A stretch of 33,209 nucleotides of DNA from Borreliella afzelii (GTDB lineage Bacteria > Spirochaetota > Spirochaetia > Borreliales > Borreliaceae), in the NCBI RefSeq assembly GCF_014202295.1, contig NZ_JACHGM010000007.1, forward strand, positions 1-33,209, given 5' to 3'. This document shows, piece by piece, positions 1 to 8,807 of the stretch. A program made the position numbers and the translations under genes. Positions within the stretch are counted from its first letter, which is position 1. The number at the start of each line of letters is the position of its first letter. Under the pieces are notes generated by a model that searched no databases, was not told the DNA's origin, and saw only the letters and a list, made by a program, of their open reading frames with translations.

Positions 1-40
1 TAATATCTATTATCATTATTTAGTATAAAGTATGGAGACA
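1..40. other. Probable left telomere of a linear plasmid
   Basis: The window starts with AT-rich sequence carrying TTTAGTATA at 19-27 followed by AAGTATG. Borrelia hairpin telomeres carry a conserved TAGTATA box (box 3) about 15-20 bases from the tip, so the position fits a nearly complete left telomere recognised by the resolvase ResT. The hairpin tip itself cannot be seen in a linear sequence, and the outer box is not a textbook match. Inferred, not proven. Confidence 0.45.
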
Positions 41-983
41 GCCCCCACATTAATTTTTTAAAAGGCTGCCCCCTTAATAGCTAAACTTCTAATTAAGCTA
101 TTAGAAGGATAACAAATTATTGAAAAATGATATATATATTATATATATCATAAATCAGACAATTACAGTAAATAATTATTGTGGAAAAACCCTTATAAAG
201 GGGTATGGGGAAAAAACTTAATCTAAAAGATACCTCTAGAATTGGGTTTAAAACCTAACAAGGATAAACGGAATAATATATTTTATAACAAGAACAGCAA
301 AGAATCCTTGAATCATTTATATATTCTTTGATAATTTAATATTTACAAAATATATAATATTAAAATATTATATATACCTTGTCTTTTATAAACAGAATAT
401 TATAATGGTAATTATTACTTTAAAAGTAATATATTTTTGATATTTTATATATTTAATTTATTTAATTTCCTTAATAAAAGAATTTGACTAAATTTTTTTA
501 TTAAGGAAATATGAATTAATTCTAAGTGTCTTTTGCCAAGAAATAATATGACATTAGTAATAATATTTCTATGTAAATTGGGATGGCAATTCGAAAAAAT
601 CATAAATAAACATTCGAGAATTTTATTCATACTTATTAACAAAGTAAAACAAAAAAATGAAAATTTATTAATAGAAATGTTAGGGAAACATACTATTTTT
701 TTGGATTACACACTATAAAAGTGTATTCAAAAACCTGAGTTTAATCTTTATAATATATAATTAATTAGCTTATTAAATATTTTTAAAACTAATTTAAACA
801 AATTAGAAAATTGACACAACTATAATGAGATTTATTTTCTCAAAATGACCTTTAATTTTTAAAATTAAAAATGGTTTATACGGACAATAAAATTAAAAAC
901 CATCATGGAGAAAATAAATTAATAAGTCGAGGCAAATTACAATATTAGGAATATTGTAAAACTATTTAAAATCTTATCAATTC
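41..983. other. Subtelomeric region without a credible gene
   Basis: No reading frame here has a ribosome binding site and a protein-like composition; the small frames at 445-642 and 533-718 overlap antisense and look random. Recognisable pieces are a short C/G-rich patch near 191-212 (ACCCTTATAAAGGGGTATGG), an imperfect palindrome near 244-256, and a short inverted repeat ACACTataaaAGTGT at about 708-722 that resembles one at 5444-5458. Probably decayed plasmid-end sequence. Confidence 0.5.
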
Positions 984-1682
984 TTAAACTTCATCTACTC
1001 TTTCCCAAGAATTTAAAAATAGATAAAAAATTGTGTCAATTGTAATTATTATTAATGTAAGAGTTAGGGATCCATTTGTAAGTCCTTTTGCCCTTACTTC
1101 AGGATAAAATTTTAATAATCCGTTTATAGATATATAACTCGTTAAACCAGCCAATAATCCAGAAATTAGCCTTGATAGAGGATGAATTATCCATAAAGAT
1201 TTCATCTTGATTTTAAAATAATAATATAGCAATATATTAATATATTGAAATAAAAAAAACAAATATGTTCCAATTAATACTGTTACCATGTATTCAAAAT
1301 TATAAAACAATATTTTCAAATGAATTCCTAGTTGATCTGATTTGCTATGATTAAATCTTAATGTAAATTGGATCATGATAGCAAAAGTCATTTTTAATAA
1401 AAAACACAATATTGCCGAATCTATTGCTTCTTTCTTGTTATATTTTTCTGTTATTAAATTTAAAGAAAATAGTGTTGATAAAAAAATAATTCCTGATATA
1501 TTTAAATACATTTCGAATGCTTTTAATTTGTTTAGTATAACAATAGATGATATTATTGAAAGTAATACATTAAAGCAAAAAAGACCCAATTTCCCAAAAA
1601 ATCGATAAAGTATTCCTAAGCTTGTGTATATAAAAAGTGCTATTTCCATACATAAACTCAGATCAAATAGGTCATCGGCCAT
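984..1682 (-). CDS. VUT family (YhhQ/DUF165-like) queuosine-precursor transporter
   Basis: Predicted inner-membrane protein of 232 residues with about six hydrophobic segments (roughly 8-27, 33-53, 58-76, 88-108, 128-150, 205-225). Seen features that match the VUT family are the N-terminal GILYRFFGKLGLF stretch, the loop LITEKYNKKEA after the third segment, and a C-terminal TNGS...IDTIFYLF segment. Family members import queuosine precursors such as preQ0/preQ1 or queuine, which are 7-deazapurines used to modify tRNA; the exact substrate cannot be read here. No clear ribosome binding site lies before the chosen ATG, and an ATG about 11 codons later (MEIALF) is a possible alternative start. It is divergent from the SIMPL gene and keeps an open frame despite heavy decay elsewhere, so it is probably functional. 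Confidence 0.72.
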   Translation of the reverse strand: MADDLFDLSLCMEIALFIYTSLGILYRFFGKLGLFCFNVLLSIISSIVILNKLKAFEMYLNISGIIFLSTLFSLNLITEKYNKKEAIDSAILCFLLKMTFAIMIQFTLRFNHSKSDQLGIHLKILFYNFEYMVTVLIGTYLFFLFQYINILLYYYFKIKMKSLWIIHPLSRLISGLLAGLTSYISINGLLKFYPEVRAKGLTNGSLTLTLIIITIDTIFYLFLNSWERVDEV

Positions 1683-2052
1683 AATAAATTATATCAGATT
1701 AATACTAGCATACAATATTGAATTGATATTTTGATAATTTTAAACAAAAGAATTATATATTTACAATGTAATTACAAAAACTTTAAAAACTGTCGAAAAT
1801 AAATCTTAAACATAAATAGATAGTTTTACTAAAAACTATCTCTAACTAAATTTAATATAAATATAGATAGATTAAAAATTATTTATAATCTTCAGTTAAA
1901 AATAAATCCGAATACATTTTTGTATATCAAAATTTTATAGTTTAAAATATAAGAATTTATTTTCTCAACTTTTATTAAAAAATATGTTAAAATAAATTTA
2001 AATAAATCAATTCTAATATATTATTTATTATTGCTTTTAGGGGACGTAATCT
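1683..2052. other. Divergent intergenic region between transporter and SIMPL gene
   Basis: AT-rich spacer of 370 bases that should hold promoters for both flanking genes. A perfect 10-bp hairpin with a 4-base loop lies at 1818-1841 (AGATAGTTTT/AAAACTATCT). It has no following T run, so it is not an ordinary terminator. In the leader of the leftward transporter it could be an RNA element; I looked for a preQ1 riboswitch pattern and could not convince myself of one. Confidence 0.4.
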
Positions 2053-2748
2053 ATGTTTAGAAAAAAAGAAATATATTTCTTGTTATTTTCATTACTTTTA
2101 TTTATGTCATCAATTATAATTTCTCATGGAATAAAAAACATTGGTATTAAAAATGAAAATTATATTACAGTTAAGGGTCTTAGTGAAAGAGAAGTTTTAT
2201 CAACATCTTCTAGTTGGGAACTTAGATATAATTTGACTGGCAATACTATTAATGACATTATTAAAGCAAATAATTTAAGCTTGTCTAAAATTAAAAACTT
2301 TTTCTTAAAACATGGATTTAGTGAAGATCATATAAAAATGGGATTTATGGAATTTAATGAAGAGGCTTATAAAGAATCTCTTTATAAGTATAGAGCATAT
2401 ATATCTTTAAGTGTTCATACAAAAAATATTGAAAAAATGGAAGCCGCAGAAAAAAATATTACTGAACTTTATAATCAAGGCATATTGATTAGTAATAGTG
2501 GAGGACCAAGATATTACTTCGACAATATTAATGATATAAAGCCCGAAATGTTAGCAGATTCAATCAGAAATGCAAAATTAGCAGCTTTGGAATTTGCAAA
2601 ACATTCAAGTTCAAAATTAGGAAAAATTAAAAATGCAAATCAAGGACATTTTGAATTTCTTCCCATTGATAGAAGCTTAGGGCCCCAAGAGAGTTATCCA
2701 AAAAAAATATTAAGGATAGTTACAACCGTTTCTTATTATTTGGATTGA
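2053..2748 (+). CDS. SIMPL-domain (DUF541) protein, BBK13-like
   Basis: 231-residue protein with an N-terminal hydrophobic segment at about residues 7-26 that should act as an uncleaved signal anchor, followed by a SIMPL/DUF541 domain. Family hallmarks seen are ITVKGLSEREV soon after the membrane segment, the SKIKNFFLKHGFSEDHIK region, and the late ADSIRNAKLAALEFAKHSSSKLG stretch. Length and architecture match BBK13 of B. burgdorferi lp36, which has been reported to matter for mammalian infection; the molecular role of SIMPL domains is unsettled. The start is supported by AGGGGA about 8 bases upstream of the ATG. It is monocistronic and divergent from the transporter. Confidence 0.88.
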   Translation: MFRKKEIYFLLFSLLLFMSSIIISHGIKNIGIKNENYITVKGLSEREVLSTSSSWELRYNLTGNTINDIIKANNLSLSKIKNFFLKHGFSEDHIKMGFMEFNEEAYKESLYKYRAYISLSVHTKNIEKMEAAEKNITELYNQGILISNSGGPRYYFDNINDIKPEMLADSIRNAKLAALEFAKHSSSKLGKIKNANQGHFEFLPIDRSLGPQESYPKKILRIVTTVSYYLD

Positions 2749-2785
2749 TATTTTTTTTTATAAGCGAACTATTATTTTCTAAATA

Positions 2786-2900
2786 AAATTATAGAAATGG
2801 CTTCTAGCTTCATTCTATGGCAGGTTTTTGAGTTCTAAGAACTGTATCATCAATATAGCAATAGTATAATTTACAAGCTTAGCTTTTGCATATTACTTCT
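2786..2900 (-). mobile_element. IS605-type tnpB 3' end and right-end relic
   Basis: Sequence on the minus strand matches, piece by piece, the 3' ends of the tnpB relics at 16150-16290 and 25470-25600: ATTATAGAAATGGCTTCT, then a TTTTTGAGTTCT block, then TTACAAGCTTAGCTTTTG. In the better copies this interval encodes the TnpB C-terminus and leads into the right-end hairpin; here all frames are broken. A longer degraded tnpB may extend to about 3020. Confidence 0.55.
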
Positions 2901-3474
2901 TTACTTTCTGATTTTTTATATATTTTAGCTTCATTTAGAGTCATATTAATTCACAACTTTTACAATTAGAAATACTTTAATCTTAATTTTTAAATTTCAA
3001 TTGCCTAAAATGTTCTTTCTTACTTAAAATATTTTTAAAAAATCAATCTGAAATTAAGTTTGCAAAAACTGGTGTGAAAAATCAACGCCACAAAATTGCT
3101 ATTAACATAAAAGTAACTTTTTATAGGAAATTTAAATGGTCTTTGAAATATTCAGCTTTAGGATTTTACTTATTAATAACTTTTCGTTATTTGTAGTCGA
3201 TTATTAAAAAATAATAAAACAAGTAAAAGATTTAGAACTGCAATAAATAAAGGTACTACCTTCCCAATTACATTAATCAAAACCACTCTTTATCTAAAAT
3301 TTTATGACAAACTTTATTATTTAGTATAACAAAATAAATATAATCACTTTCTATACTTCATTATGTTAAAATAATTGAAATTTAAAAATTATCATCATTT
3401 TATAATAAAAATTCGGGTATAGCATAAAGAATTTAAAAATAATAAATTTTTAAATAAAAAAGCTGCTAATTGCT

Positions 3475-3502
3475 AAAATAGATTGATAGAAATCTATTTT
3501 TT
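3475..3502 (-). terminator. Candidate terminator downstream of adenine deaminase
   Basis: A 10-bp perfect stem with a 6-base loop is flanked by A/T runs. It could work in either direction; the nearest gene that would end here is adenine deaminase on the minus strand. The T run on that side is short, so the assignment is tentative. Confidence 0.35.
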
Positions 3503-3644
3503 AAAAAATCCCACTAAACCATCCTTGAATATACAACTAACAACTCTTAACTAATTTAACAATAAGCAGAAAAATTTTATGCTCTTTCTATACCCCTCCA
3601 ATTAAATTTTTAATCCTTTACTACTTTTTTATAATAATTTGAAA

Positions 3645-5291
3645 TTAATAATCTAAAAAACAAAAAGAGTCAACATCAAACAATCCTTTATCATTTATTT
3701 TTAAATGCGGAACTACTGTTAAAGACATAAAAGACAAAGTCATTAAAGGATCATCAAGCTGAGAACCTAAAATATTTTTACAAAAATCATTTAATTTCAT
3801 GTATTGAAAAGCTATTTCTTTGGCTGGAAGAGTGCTCATTAATCCAGAAATAGGAAGTTTAATTATTATGGTTTTTTCATTATTTAGAGCACATAAACCT
3901 CCCTTATTTTCAATAATTATATTTGTTGCTTTACATAAATATTCATCATTAGTTCCAACAACTATAATATTGTGAGAATCATGAGCAACTGTACTCCCTA
4001 TAGCACCTTTTCTTATCCCAAAATTTTTTATAAATCCTATAGAAATTTTACTATTGTCTTCATATCGATTTATTATAGCTATCTTTAAGATATCTTCAGC
4101 AATATTAGATTGAAAATCTGGAGCCAATAAATTGCTATCAATCATAGTTTTCTGCGTAATAATTTGGTTATTGATGCAATTGATTATCGGAATCATCTTA
4201 TTTTTAGTAGAAAATTTAAAATCTAAAATAGATTTTTCACTACAATTAAAATTGTTTATAGGAATTTCACTTATTAATGGAATATGCGATATGCCGTCAC
4301 TATAAACCAATTTGCCATTAATATAGGTTTTATCTATTTTGAATGTCTTAATATCTTTAGTAATTATAAAATCAGCAGGATCTCCTATCCTTAACAACCC
4401 CACTGGGATTTTATAGTGTAAAACCGGATTAATACATGCTATTTTTAAAACATCAAAAAAGTCGTGCCCATACCCTATTGCACGAGCTACTATTGAATTA
4501 ATATGTCCATGTAGTATGTCATTTGGATGTGCATCATCAAAACAAAACATTAAAGAATCACAATATTTGTTAGAACATTCACTAATCAAGGGATGCAAAG
4601 ATTCAAAATTTTTAGCCGCACTTCCTTCTCTAATTATGATTTTCACACCTAAAGATAATTTATACCTTGCATCTTCTATTGTTGAACATTCATGATCAGT
4701 AGTAATACCTGAAGACATATACTTTAAAGTTAAATGGGGAGACAAGCCAGGAGCATGCCCATCAACAACCTTATTGCGCTTTAATGCAGAATTTATTTTA
4801 TTTATAACTTCAACATCCTTATTAATTACTCCTTTAAAATCCATTACTTCAGACAAATAGTAAATATCATTTGATTCCATTAATTTATCTACATCTTGAT
4901 CATCTAATACATGTCCTGAGGTTTCAAATTTCGAAGACAAAGCCGGCACACAAGAAGGAGCTCCAAAAAAAATTTTAAACTCGGTTTTTTTAGAATTATT
5001 TATCATAAAATTTATACCGTCAATACCATTCACATTTGCTATTTCATGAGGATCGCTTATTGTCGCAACAGTACCATGTTGAACTACCAAATGCGCAAAG
5101 TTTGATGGTATAAGAAAAGAACTCTCTATATGTATATGTGCATCGATAAATCCTGGCAACACATACTCATCCAATGTTGCATCAATTTTTTCTATGCTCA
5201 CAATATAACCATTTTCAATCGTTATACTAGCTGGATAAATTTCTTTATTAAAGATGTCGATATAATTGGCTTTAATTTTAAATAAATTCAT
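3645..5291 (-). CDS. adeC: Adenine deaminase (AdeC, BBK17-like)
   Basis: 548-residue cytosolic metalloenzyme of the amidohydrolase superfamily that deaminates adenine to hypoxanthine and ammonia. Visible motifs are GFIDAHIHIESS at about residues 47-58 with the metal-binding H52 and H54, GHAPGLS near 178, the TTDHEC histidine near 197, the FDDAHPND segment near 250, and a C-terminal adenine-deaminase domain with AHDSHNIIVVGTND. Length is normal for the family and no motif is missing, so it should be active. The start has AGAGGA about 5 bases upstream. In B. burgdorferi the lp36 copy has been shown to carry this activity and to help mouse infection. Here it could use the adenine made by the MTA/SAH nucleosidase encoded downstream. 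Confidence 0.93.
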   Translation of the reverse strand: MNLFKIKANYIDIFNKEIYPASITIENGYIVSIEKIDATLDEYVLPGFIDAHIHIESSFLIPSNFAHLVVQHGTVATISDPHEIANVNGIDGINFMINNSKKTEFKIFFGAPSCVPALSSKFETSGHVLDDQDVDKLMESNDIYYLSEVMDFKGVINKDVEVINKINSALKRNKVVDGHAPGLSPHLTLKYMSSGITTDHECSTIEDARYKLSLGVKIIIREGSAAKNFESLHPLISECSNKYCDSLMFCFDDAHPNDILHGHINSIVARAIGYGHDFFDVLKIACINPVLHYKIPVGLLRIGDPADFIITKDIKTFKIDKTYINGKLVYSDGISHIPLISEIPINNFNCSEKSILDFKFSTKNKMIPIINCINNQIITQKTMIDSNLLAPDFQSNIAEDILKIAIINRYEDNSKISIGFIKNFGIRKGAIGSTVAHDSHNIIVVGTNDEYLCKATNIIIENKGGLCALNNEKTIIIKLPISGLMSTLPAKEIAFQYMKLNDFCKNILGSQLDDPLMTLSFMSLTVVPHLKINDKGLFDVDSFCFLDY

Positions 5292-5875
5292 TACTTATCC
5301 TCTTTTAAAAAATTTTTGTTCATAAAATACTCTATATGTTTAAATATATATATTATTATAAAATATATCAAAATGGAAATTTATTAAACATGATCTACAA
5401 ACTTAATTACATACAATTTTTATCTTATTTTTTATTTCTTTTCACACTATAATAGTGTAAAGCATATCTCCACTATAATTTAAAATCTTTCAAAACTTTA
5501 ATTATAGTACAAAGAGTCTTTATATTTAATTGCAACTAGATTTAGAAGAAACAAAAATCACCGATATTTGCTAAACATAATAGAAATCAAAGATAATTTT
5601 TGGGGCACAATTAACGAATAAAAAGATTTAAACAAAAAATAACTAGCAATTTTAATATTATCAAAGATTATATGTTAGAATATCGGCAAATTTTTAATAA
5701 ATTTTTGCACATTTAACAAACAAAGGATATTTATATTGAATATTTAATTAAATGATGGGATTTTAGAAAAATTAAGCAATAAAACAAAATTAATAACTTA
5801 TTACACTAGTCACAATGATATTTTATTGCTTTTCCAATAAAAAGAAGAAAGAATCTCAATCTCCTTAATTTAAAA
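5292..5875. other. Intergenic region with a palindrome
   Basis: This spacer holds the adenine deaminase promoter region (AT runs at about 5330-5370) and a perfect short inverted repeat ACACTAT-A-ATAGTGT at 5444-5458. No gene is recognisable in the rest. Confidence 0.4.
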
Positions 5876-6622
5876 TTAAATAACAATAATATTTCTAATT
5901 TCTTGTTCTAGATTTATAGGATCTCTATTTATGCTTAAAATAATATTTGAAAAGGTTTTATTTAAATAATCTCCCAATTTATTATTTTCAGACTTTATGA
6001 ATTCTTTATTGCTACTATAATCATTTAATAATTGCTTAACACATCCCCTAAAAGTTGTTCTCAAGGCTAAAAAGTCTTCGAGACAAGTTTTAAGCCTTTT
6101 AAGATTAGGAATATCTAATAATATTAAGTTATTTTTTTTAGCAAGCAATAATCTCATTATTGCTTCAAATCTAAATTGAAATTCTATACCTACATTTTGC
6201 ATTATTTTATTGGCGATATTCTTAATACTAGATACATTTGAATTTAAAATTAATCCTAATTCTTGCAACTCACTTTCATTGTAATCTAAAACTGCATACA
6301 AACATCTTCTAGCCATTTTAGATTGTTCTACATCATCAGCAAGTGTTTTTTTTAACACAGACCAACTAATATTTTTAAAAGGAAGATTATATTGATTAGA
6401 CGGCTCGCTTTTGAATTTTTCAAAAGAATTATCTATGGCTTTATTATTAAATTCTACCAAACTATTTATCAAAAATATAAGCCTATCCTTTTCTCCTTGC
6501 ACATGTTCTTTCCTAGATTGTTTTTTGTCATTATGACTCTTAATAATCTTATTTTTCTTTAAAACATCAGCTTGGCATGAAATAAATAGAAAAATATTGA
6601 TTAATAATATTATTTTTTTCAT
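5876..6622 (-). CDS. P37-like (PF75-type) surface lipoprotein, intact
   Basis: 248-residue predicted lipoprotein. The signal peptide ends in LFISC with the lipidated cysteine at residue 16. The middle carries EPSNQYNLPFKNISW, which corresponds to EPSDQYG...W in the lipoprotein at 18514. The C-terminal half shares the pattern LKRLKTCLEDFLALRTTF followed by KQLLNDY...IKSENNKLGDYL with the other P37-like genes of this window. The protein is mostly helical and divergent from its relatives. Its start has AAGGG about 10 bases upstream. It follows adenine deaminase on the same strand at a distance, so it is probably a separate unit. Surface location is inferred from the class; its ligand is unknown. 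Confidence 0.75.
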   Translation of the reverse strand: MKKIILLINIFLFISCQADVLKKNKIIKSHNDKKQSRKEHVQGEKDRLIFLINSLVEFNNKAIDNSFEKFKSEPSNQYNLPFKNISWSVLKKTLADDVEQSKMARRCLYAVLDYNESELQELGLILNSNVSSIKNIANKIMQNVGIEFQFRFEAIMRLLLAKKNNLILLDIPNLKRLKTCLEDFLALRTTFRGCVKQLLNDYSSNKEFIKSENNKLGDYLNKTFSNIILSINRDPINLEQEIRNIIVI

Positions 6623-6770
6623 AAAACACAGCCCTTAAAATGGCTCTACAATAAATCTGTAAAGCCATAATATAAACTTATTATAAGTATAAAATTGAAA
6701 TAATTACAAAATAAAATATAATCTAAAAATGATTTTTTTTCAATATTTTGAAAGGCTAAATAAGTGCATG

Positions 6771-6842
6771 CTATTTCTACAAAAGATTATAGAAATAGCT
6801 TTTTAGACTCTCAAGAAATAATGATTGACCACTAAAGTAATG
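6771..6842 (-). mobile_element. IS200/IS605 right-end hairpin relic
   Basis: CTATTTCT at 6771-6778 pairs with AGAAATAG at 6791-6798 around a 12-base loop. The same hairpin, with the same 8-bp arms, lies at the end of the tnpB relic at 25565-25593. The adjoining bases to about 6842 match the tnpB 3' end with an internal deletion. IS200/IS605 transposases recognise such subterminal hairpins, so this marks a former insertion. Confidence 0.6.
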
Positions 6843-7576
6843 ATATTTTAATTTCAAATTCTAGAAGTTATTTTGACTTTTATTTTTCTATAATAACAAT
6901 AATTTTAAAAATTTATGACTGTATTTATATCTCGCCATGAGGATTTATGAATCCTTGAAGATTTATACATAATTGTGGAATATCTTTCAATAAATAAGCA
7001 TTATTATGCTTATTGCAAATAAACCAAGATTTTTAAATATTTCTATGTTGTTTACAAAAATAATTTTAAAATAATATTGAAGTTTATACGGAAAATGAAA
7101 ATCAAAATAAAATTGTAGAAAAATCTTATACAAAGAAGATACAAAATAAATTTTTGAAATACATGAATATATAATTCATGATTATCAAATTATTAAAAAA
7201 TATATAAAATTAAAAAAAGAAGAATTTTAAGTATTGACGAAATTGCACATATTAAAAAAGTTATTAAAGTAATTCACTATTCAATTGGTGCATAAAAAGA
7301 AATAAACAAAATAATTTTAAATCTAAAAGAATTCAACTAGCCAACACAGTTTTTAGCCTTTATAAATTTTATTTAGCATAGTTCTTTTATCATATTTAGA
7401 GAAATATATGTATAAATTCAGGAGTAACTAAAAGAAGTAGTGGTTTTACAACTTTACTTGTAGTTTTAAAAACAAAATAGAGGTCTTTAAAATAACAATT
7501 ACTACTGGTATCTTTTAACTATAGTTGATATAAGCATGAGTGCTTCCATCAAGAATAGAAAGATTTTAAACATCCA

Positions 7577-7608
7577 AAACCAACGCTATTTATTGGTTTC
7601 TTTTTTTT
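7577..7608 (+). terminator. Rho-independent terminator
   Basis: AAACCAA and TTGGTTT form a 7-bp stem with a 9-base loop, followed by CTTTTTTTT. The orientation serves plus-strand transcripts, but no intact plus-strand gene lies upstream, so it probably outlived its gene or stops readthrough toward the RevA-like relic. Confidence 0.55.
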
Positions 7609-7744
7609 GTTTTACAATACATAGCTAAGATAATAATTGTTTAAAGTAATTTATCTATATTTTAATTTTAGATTTTTTCTTTCATGCTAGTTAAAAATGA
7701 AATATAAGGGATAAATAGGCATTTTTAATTGAAAGAAAGACTGG

Positions 7745-8133
7745 GGATTTTAAAACCATTTATAAGTAATTTTAAAATAAAAATCGTATGTACATCTTGC
7801 TTTTACAATAATGTTCAGTATCTTTAAGATCTTGGATAACCTTTTTAGCTACTTTTAAAGCTTCTAGTTTGGCTATTAATTTATATTAAAAGGGACTTTG
7901 TAAGTCTAATAATTTTTTTCAAGCTCTGTATTACTATATTCTTAAAGCTTTATTTTAATTGATTTATTTTATCTTGATAATTTTTAAATTCGTCATTAAT
8001 AACCTTATTATTAAGCTTTAAAACATCTGAAAGCAATAAATCTATTGTTTTTTTCGTTTACATATGCCTCACAAGCCATTATAAACAATAATAATAGCAT
8101 AAAAAATACTTTAACTATGTTCTTATTTTCCAA
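7745..8133 (-). pseudogene. RevA-like fibronectin-binding lipoprotein, broken
   Basis: From a TTG at 8133, with GGAGT upstream, the reading starts ENKNIVKVFFMLLLLFIMAC, closely resembling the RevA signal peptide and lipobox, then EAYVNEKN. After a frameshift in an A run the RevA pattern continues as IDLLLSDVLKL and FKNYQDKINQLK, then a stop, then LLDLQS and finally AKLEALKVAKKVIQDLKDTE, matching the LLNLQ...AKLAALKAAK region of RevA. RevA and RevB normally sit on cp32/cp9-type plasmids and bind fibronectin. At least two frameshifts and in-frame stops make this copy non-functional. The match to the family is from memory but follows colinearly over the whole relic. Confidence 0.72.
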
Positions 8134-8385
8134 TAGTTACTCCTACATTTGGGTATAACAATGAAATAAAAGCTAGCAGCACAACATTGCAAAATATAAA
8201 TCTCTCAATTAATTTTTGACTAATAAATGATTTGCATTAATGTAGTAGAATAAAAGTTAGAAAGATTAATAAAATATTATTTAGTAGATTTAAAATAATA
8301 CTTTAAAAACAAAAGTCATTTTGCCAAATGGACCTTTTACACTAAAATTTGCAAAATAAAAATGCCTAGAATACATTTTTTAATG

Positions 8386-8634
8386 TCACTTTGAATCCAA
8401 ATTTTTAATTTTTTTTCTATTTAAATTTTTTAATCTATATTTATTTCTATTGAATTTTTTTTTATTGTAGCGTGTATTACCATCTATAAAGCTTTTTCTA
8501 TTTATTGTCTTCCTTTTATTTAAATTAAATTTTTTATTGAAATGTCTTTTAATAAGAAAATTAACAATAAGAAGGGCCAATATTGGCAATATACTAAAGC
8601 AAATCAATTTTAAGAGGATAGTTTTTGTGTTCAT
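8386..8634 (-). CDS. Small basic single-pass membrane protein, unknown
   Basis: 82 residues: a hydrophobic N-terminal segment at about 7-27 followed by a strongly basic tail rich in Lys, Arg and Asn (for example FNKKFNLNKRK). There is no cysteine, so it is not a lipoprotein; a short membrane-anchored protein with a cytoplasmic basic tail is the simplest reading. The ribosome binding site is weak (GAG about 11 bases upstream). It lies between the RevA relic and the nucleosidase gene. I do not recognise the family, and chance cannot be excluded at this length. Confidence 0.45.
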   Translation of the reverse strand: MNTKTILLKLICFSILPILALLIVNFLIKRHFNKKFNLNKRKTINRKSFIDGNTRYNKKKFNRNKYRLKNLNRKKIKNLDSK

Positions 8635-8807
8635 AATTAAATTCTCAACTTATTATATGATTTTTATTGTAAAAATTCCATTTTTTAAATTCCATTTTTT
8701 TGTGACCGCCATCAATTATTGAAATACCATTAATAATATTTATTAAAATAAATAATGCAAAGATATAAAAAGACAAAAATTGTATAATTAGTGTACTCTT
8801 TATATAT

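Larger units (their letters stand above)
2749..3644. other. Intergenic region with an IS605 relic and a possible terminator
   Basis: Nearly 0.9 kb without an open gene. The first part (2786-2900) is a degraded tnpB 3' end. A hairpin at 3475-3500 (AAAATAGATT/AATCTATTTT, 6-base loop, short T run) lies 145 bases beyond the adenine deaminase stop and could terminate that gene. The remaining sequence shows no codon structure that I can support. Confidence 0.5.
6623..7744. other. Long intergenic region with IS605 right end and terminator
   Basis: About 1.1 kb of decayed sequence. It contains an IS605-type right end (6771-6842) and a terminator at 7577-7608. The stretch from about 7080 to 7170 on the plus strand has a short open frame (EVYTENENQNKIVEKSYTKK) that ends after about 30 codons and looks like the tail of a lost gene; I do not recognise it. 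Confidence 0.4.

Noticed and set aside
445-718. Two overlapping short frames on opposite strands in the left subtelomere
   Set aside because: No ribosome binding sites, low-complexity composition and mutual overlap suggest chance.
1375-1608. Plus-strand frame of 77 codons
   Set aside because: It is antisense to the VUT transporter gene, which has clear family motifs.
1790-1850. preQ1 riboswitch upstream of the queuosine-precursor transporter
   Set aside because: There is a good hairpin, but the conserved A-rich tail and loop sequence of the known preQ1 classes could not be matched.
8537-8722. Plus-strand frame of 61 codons
   Set aside because: Antisense to the small basic membrane protein and without a ribosome binding site.
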